64,000 bases of DNA from Paenibacillus uliginis N3/975 (GTDB taxonomy: Bacteria > Bacillota > Bacilli > Paenibacillales > Paenibacillaceae). Below, one piece after another: positions 63,301 to 64,000 of this stretch (positions within the stretch are counted from its first letter, which is position 1; the number at the start of each line of letters is the position of its first letter). The stretch lies in assembly GCF_900177425.1 (NCBI RefSeq), contig NZ_LT840184.1, positions 3,140,263 through 3,204,262 on the forward strand, written 5' to 3'. Both the position numbers and the translations under genes were made by a program. The notes under the pieces are model-generated. The model saw only the letters and a program-made list of their open reading frames with translations, was not told where the DNA came from and did no database searches.

Positions 63301-64000
63301 ATTATGCGGTATGGCAGGAGAGCAGGCCGCTCTCCGGGAACGCCGAACGGTATTGGCGGGAGCAATGCCGGGGAGACTGGCCGCTGCTTGCGCTTCCGAC
63401 CGATGCCCCGCGTCCGCCCGTCAAAGGCAATCGCGGCGAAACGTTCGACATGTACGTCGAGGCTGGTTTGACGACGGCTGTGCGCAGCCTAGCGGCCGAA
63501 TCGGGCACGACTCCGTTTATGGTGCTGCTATCGGCATATTACACTTTCCTCGCCCACTATACAGGGGCCGAGGACATTGCCGTCGGCACGCCGATTGCGG
63601 GACGGAACAGGCGTGAGCTGGAAGCGATCGCGGGCATGTTCACCGGCACGCTGGTGCTACGCGCTTATCCGCGCTCGGACAAGCCGTTCAGAGCCTTTTT
63701 GTCCGAAGTGAAAGAGATGGCGACCGGGGCTTACGCCCACGCCGATTATCCATTCGAGGAAATCGCGCAATGGATGGACAGAAGGGACGCCAGCCGGAGT
63801 CCACTGTTTGACACGATGTTCATCATGCAAAACCTGGGTATTCCTAACGCTTCTTCGGAGGGATTGTCGTATCGCCACCAGCGCTTTGAGCATGGCACGG
63901 CCAAATACGATTTAATGATTCAGGCTGTTGAGAGTGGTGAGGAATTGCGGCTAGTCGTTGAATATAATACCGATTTGTTTCGCCGCGCGACAGCCGAGCG
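60318..64000 (+). CDS. Hybrid PKS-NRPS, KS-ACP-C-..., incomplete
   Basis: ATG with GGAGGGAAGGG 15 bases after the CPBP genes; runs off the right edge (1227 residues seen). The ketosynthase is complete: TACSSS (Cys204), HGTGT (His337) and NIGH (His377). The following linker ends LPTYPFDSHRCW as after KS domains of trans-AT systems, and no GHSxG acyltransferase, KR or DH is visible. ACP Ser717 (LGGDSIIAL) follows, then a Gly/His/Asp-rich disordered linker (about 755-815, repeats like GGHEANSGHDGQAADGG) and a condensation domain (HHIASDG at 961) that continues past the edge. The KS should extend the Ser-PCP-bound chain by two carbons using a malonyl group loaded in trans, and the C domain adds the next amino acid. 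Confidence 0.93.
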   Translation, partial: MFQLDLLDTKKDTSGRKGLSGGSVSNVSLKDIAIVGISAKLPRAESHEAFWELLRSGKDLVGGFPDSRKEELKPYLRRMEAKYGSVSFFDGAYIEDISGFDYSFFRISPKEASLMSPAQRLFLQTAWGALENAGYGGNALYGSRTGVFIGYNGDALHDYKRIIEALDPDALSMAAPGNLSSMIPSRISYLLNLCGPAITVDTACSSSLVAVHLACQSIRSGECEAAIAGSVKINVLPLDTGIRLGIESSDNRARTFDDSADGTGIGDGVIALLLKPLSRAQEDGDHIYAVIKGSAMNQDGSSVGITAPNALAQEDVIARAWQDADIDPETVTYMEAHGTGTSLGDPIEIDGLTRAFRRYTDKRQFCAIGSLKTNIGHLDHAAGIAGLLKAILSLVHKQLPPMLHYRSPNRNIPFVDSPVYVNDELTPWETDGEARRCGVSAFGMSGTNCHVVLEEAPAGMPSVRSDRVELFCLSAHSMTALERLVLLFRDWAAQHRGDESRSLADLCYTLAVGRGAHRYRLAIAVSSWEELAQTLHTVAESGLTGLALPNVRFGTADSAAAGNMRQHPVPNEREMEALELGQRYVNGYEIDWEAIYRGQRRQRLSLPTYPFDSHRCWVEEARAGAALHTPFAAWSGYSLVGDIPEELGQEMNETFARWQAALQRSGGMTSQRRHSVALTGERSGREWEQHVADVWGELLGYDELPADAGFYELGGDSIIALKIVNRISELAGVRIQAADLLGHADLPSFTALIERRIRENGAATAQRTNARHDGQGADVGNGGHEANSGHDGQAADGGRDGAGASGGHVGPLTGQASDSLSGDTLEPIPKAAPQEHYPVSSPQKRMYLQQQAMPDDRSYNLPECLHLDGAIDADRLEAVLQDIVERHETLRTTFHVIDGEIRQRIHAAIPFRLIRMEADEAEADGVLQSLFRPFKLDTVPLLRAALLTLGPERHMLFLDMHHIASDGMSAGILLSDLMTLYQGGSLPPLPLQYKDYAVWQESRPLSGNAERYWREQCRGDWPLLALPTDAPRPPVKGNRGETFDMYVEAGLTTAVRSLAAESGTTPFMVLLSAYYTFLAHYTGAEDIAVGTPIAGRNRRELEAIAGMFTGTLVLRAYPRSDKPFRAFLSEVKEMATGAYAHADYPFEEIAQWMDRRDASRSPLFDTMFIMQNLGIPNASSEGLSYRHQRFEHGTAKYDLMIQAVESGEELRLVVEYNTDLFRRATAE

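Noticed and set aside
60318..64000. An acyltransferase domain after the KS
   Set aside because: No GHSxG-type motif or AT-like segment is visible between the KS and the ACP. The region matches a KS-linker followed directly by the carrier domain.

Overview
The window looks like chromosomal DNA of a Gram-positive spore-former of the Paenibacillus/Brevibacillus type. The signs are strong AGGAGG ribosome sites, frequent GTG/TTG starts, typical Bacillales families (DUF3888, SUKH, DUF4303, LanF-type ABC ATPase) and a large GC-rich NRPS/PKS locus next to AT-rich accessory DNA. The genus is inferred from these features only.

1-23.6 kb: an accessory mosaic of small, unrelated, mostly single-gene units, many of them broken. 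In order they include a LanF-like ABC ATPase end, a TetR relic, an SDR relic, a VOC relic, a secreted protein, a sigma/anti-sigma deletion chimera, a TetR-map operon, IS relics, a P-loop kinase, a tyrosine recombinase with an early stop, a Nudix hydrolase, small membrane and secreted proteins, a foreign GC-rich murD, a lipoprotein, an ANT(4')-like nucleotidyltransferase, a secreted HExxH protein, an LRR-like relic, and an intact IS1595-family transposon with an AraC/GyrI passenger gene. About twenty copies of a short core, consensus CTAACGGGCAGGATAG (or CTAACGGGACACGATAG), punctuate the units. Several copies are doubled around a GGCAGCC...GGCTGCC hairpin. A second set of repeats (types A and B) has four binding-site-like modules and an internal terminator-like hairpin.

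24-34.3 kb: a dense run of orphan immunity-type genes (four SUKH/SMI1 proteins, Imm1-like, DUF4303, LRR-like proteins in three copies, unknowns) with no toxin gene. A short RHS-core relic lies at 36.0 kb.

34.4-44.4 kb: a second mosaic: HIT protein, a leader-peptide/attenuator region, an eroded rsgA, an eroded GNAT gene, an intact APH-like phosphotransferase, a SUKH gene, a relic of a cyclic-peptide exporter ATPase, a two-gene ABC exporter, and an eroded ABC/LytTR-type regulator.

45.2-64.0 kb: one collinear biosynthetic operon running off the right edge. It holds panD (beta-alanine supply), a 4051-residue NRPS (FAAL-ACP-C-A-PCP-C-A-PCP-C-A-PCP-half C; predicted acyl-Ile-Ser-Ser), three tandem CPBP-family membrane proteins lacking key catalytic histidines, and a KS-ACP-C protein without an acyltransferase. 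The likely product is a lipopeptide-polyketide hybrid, possibly containing beta-alanine added by a downstream module.

No tRNA, rRNA or CRISPR array was recognised.
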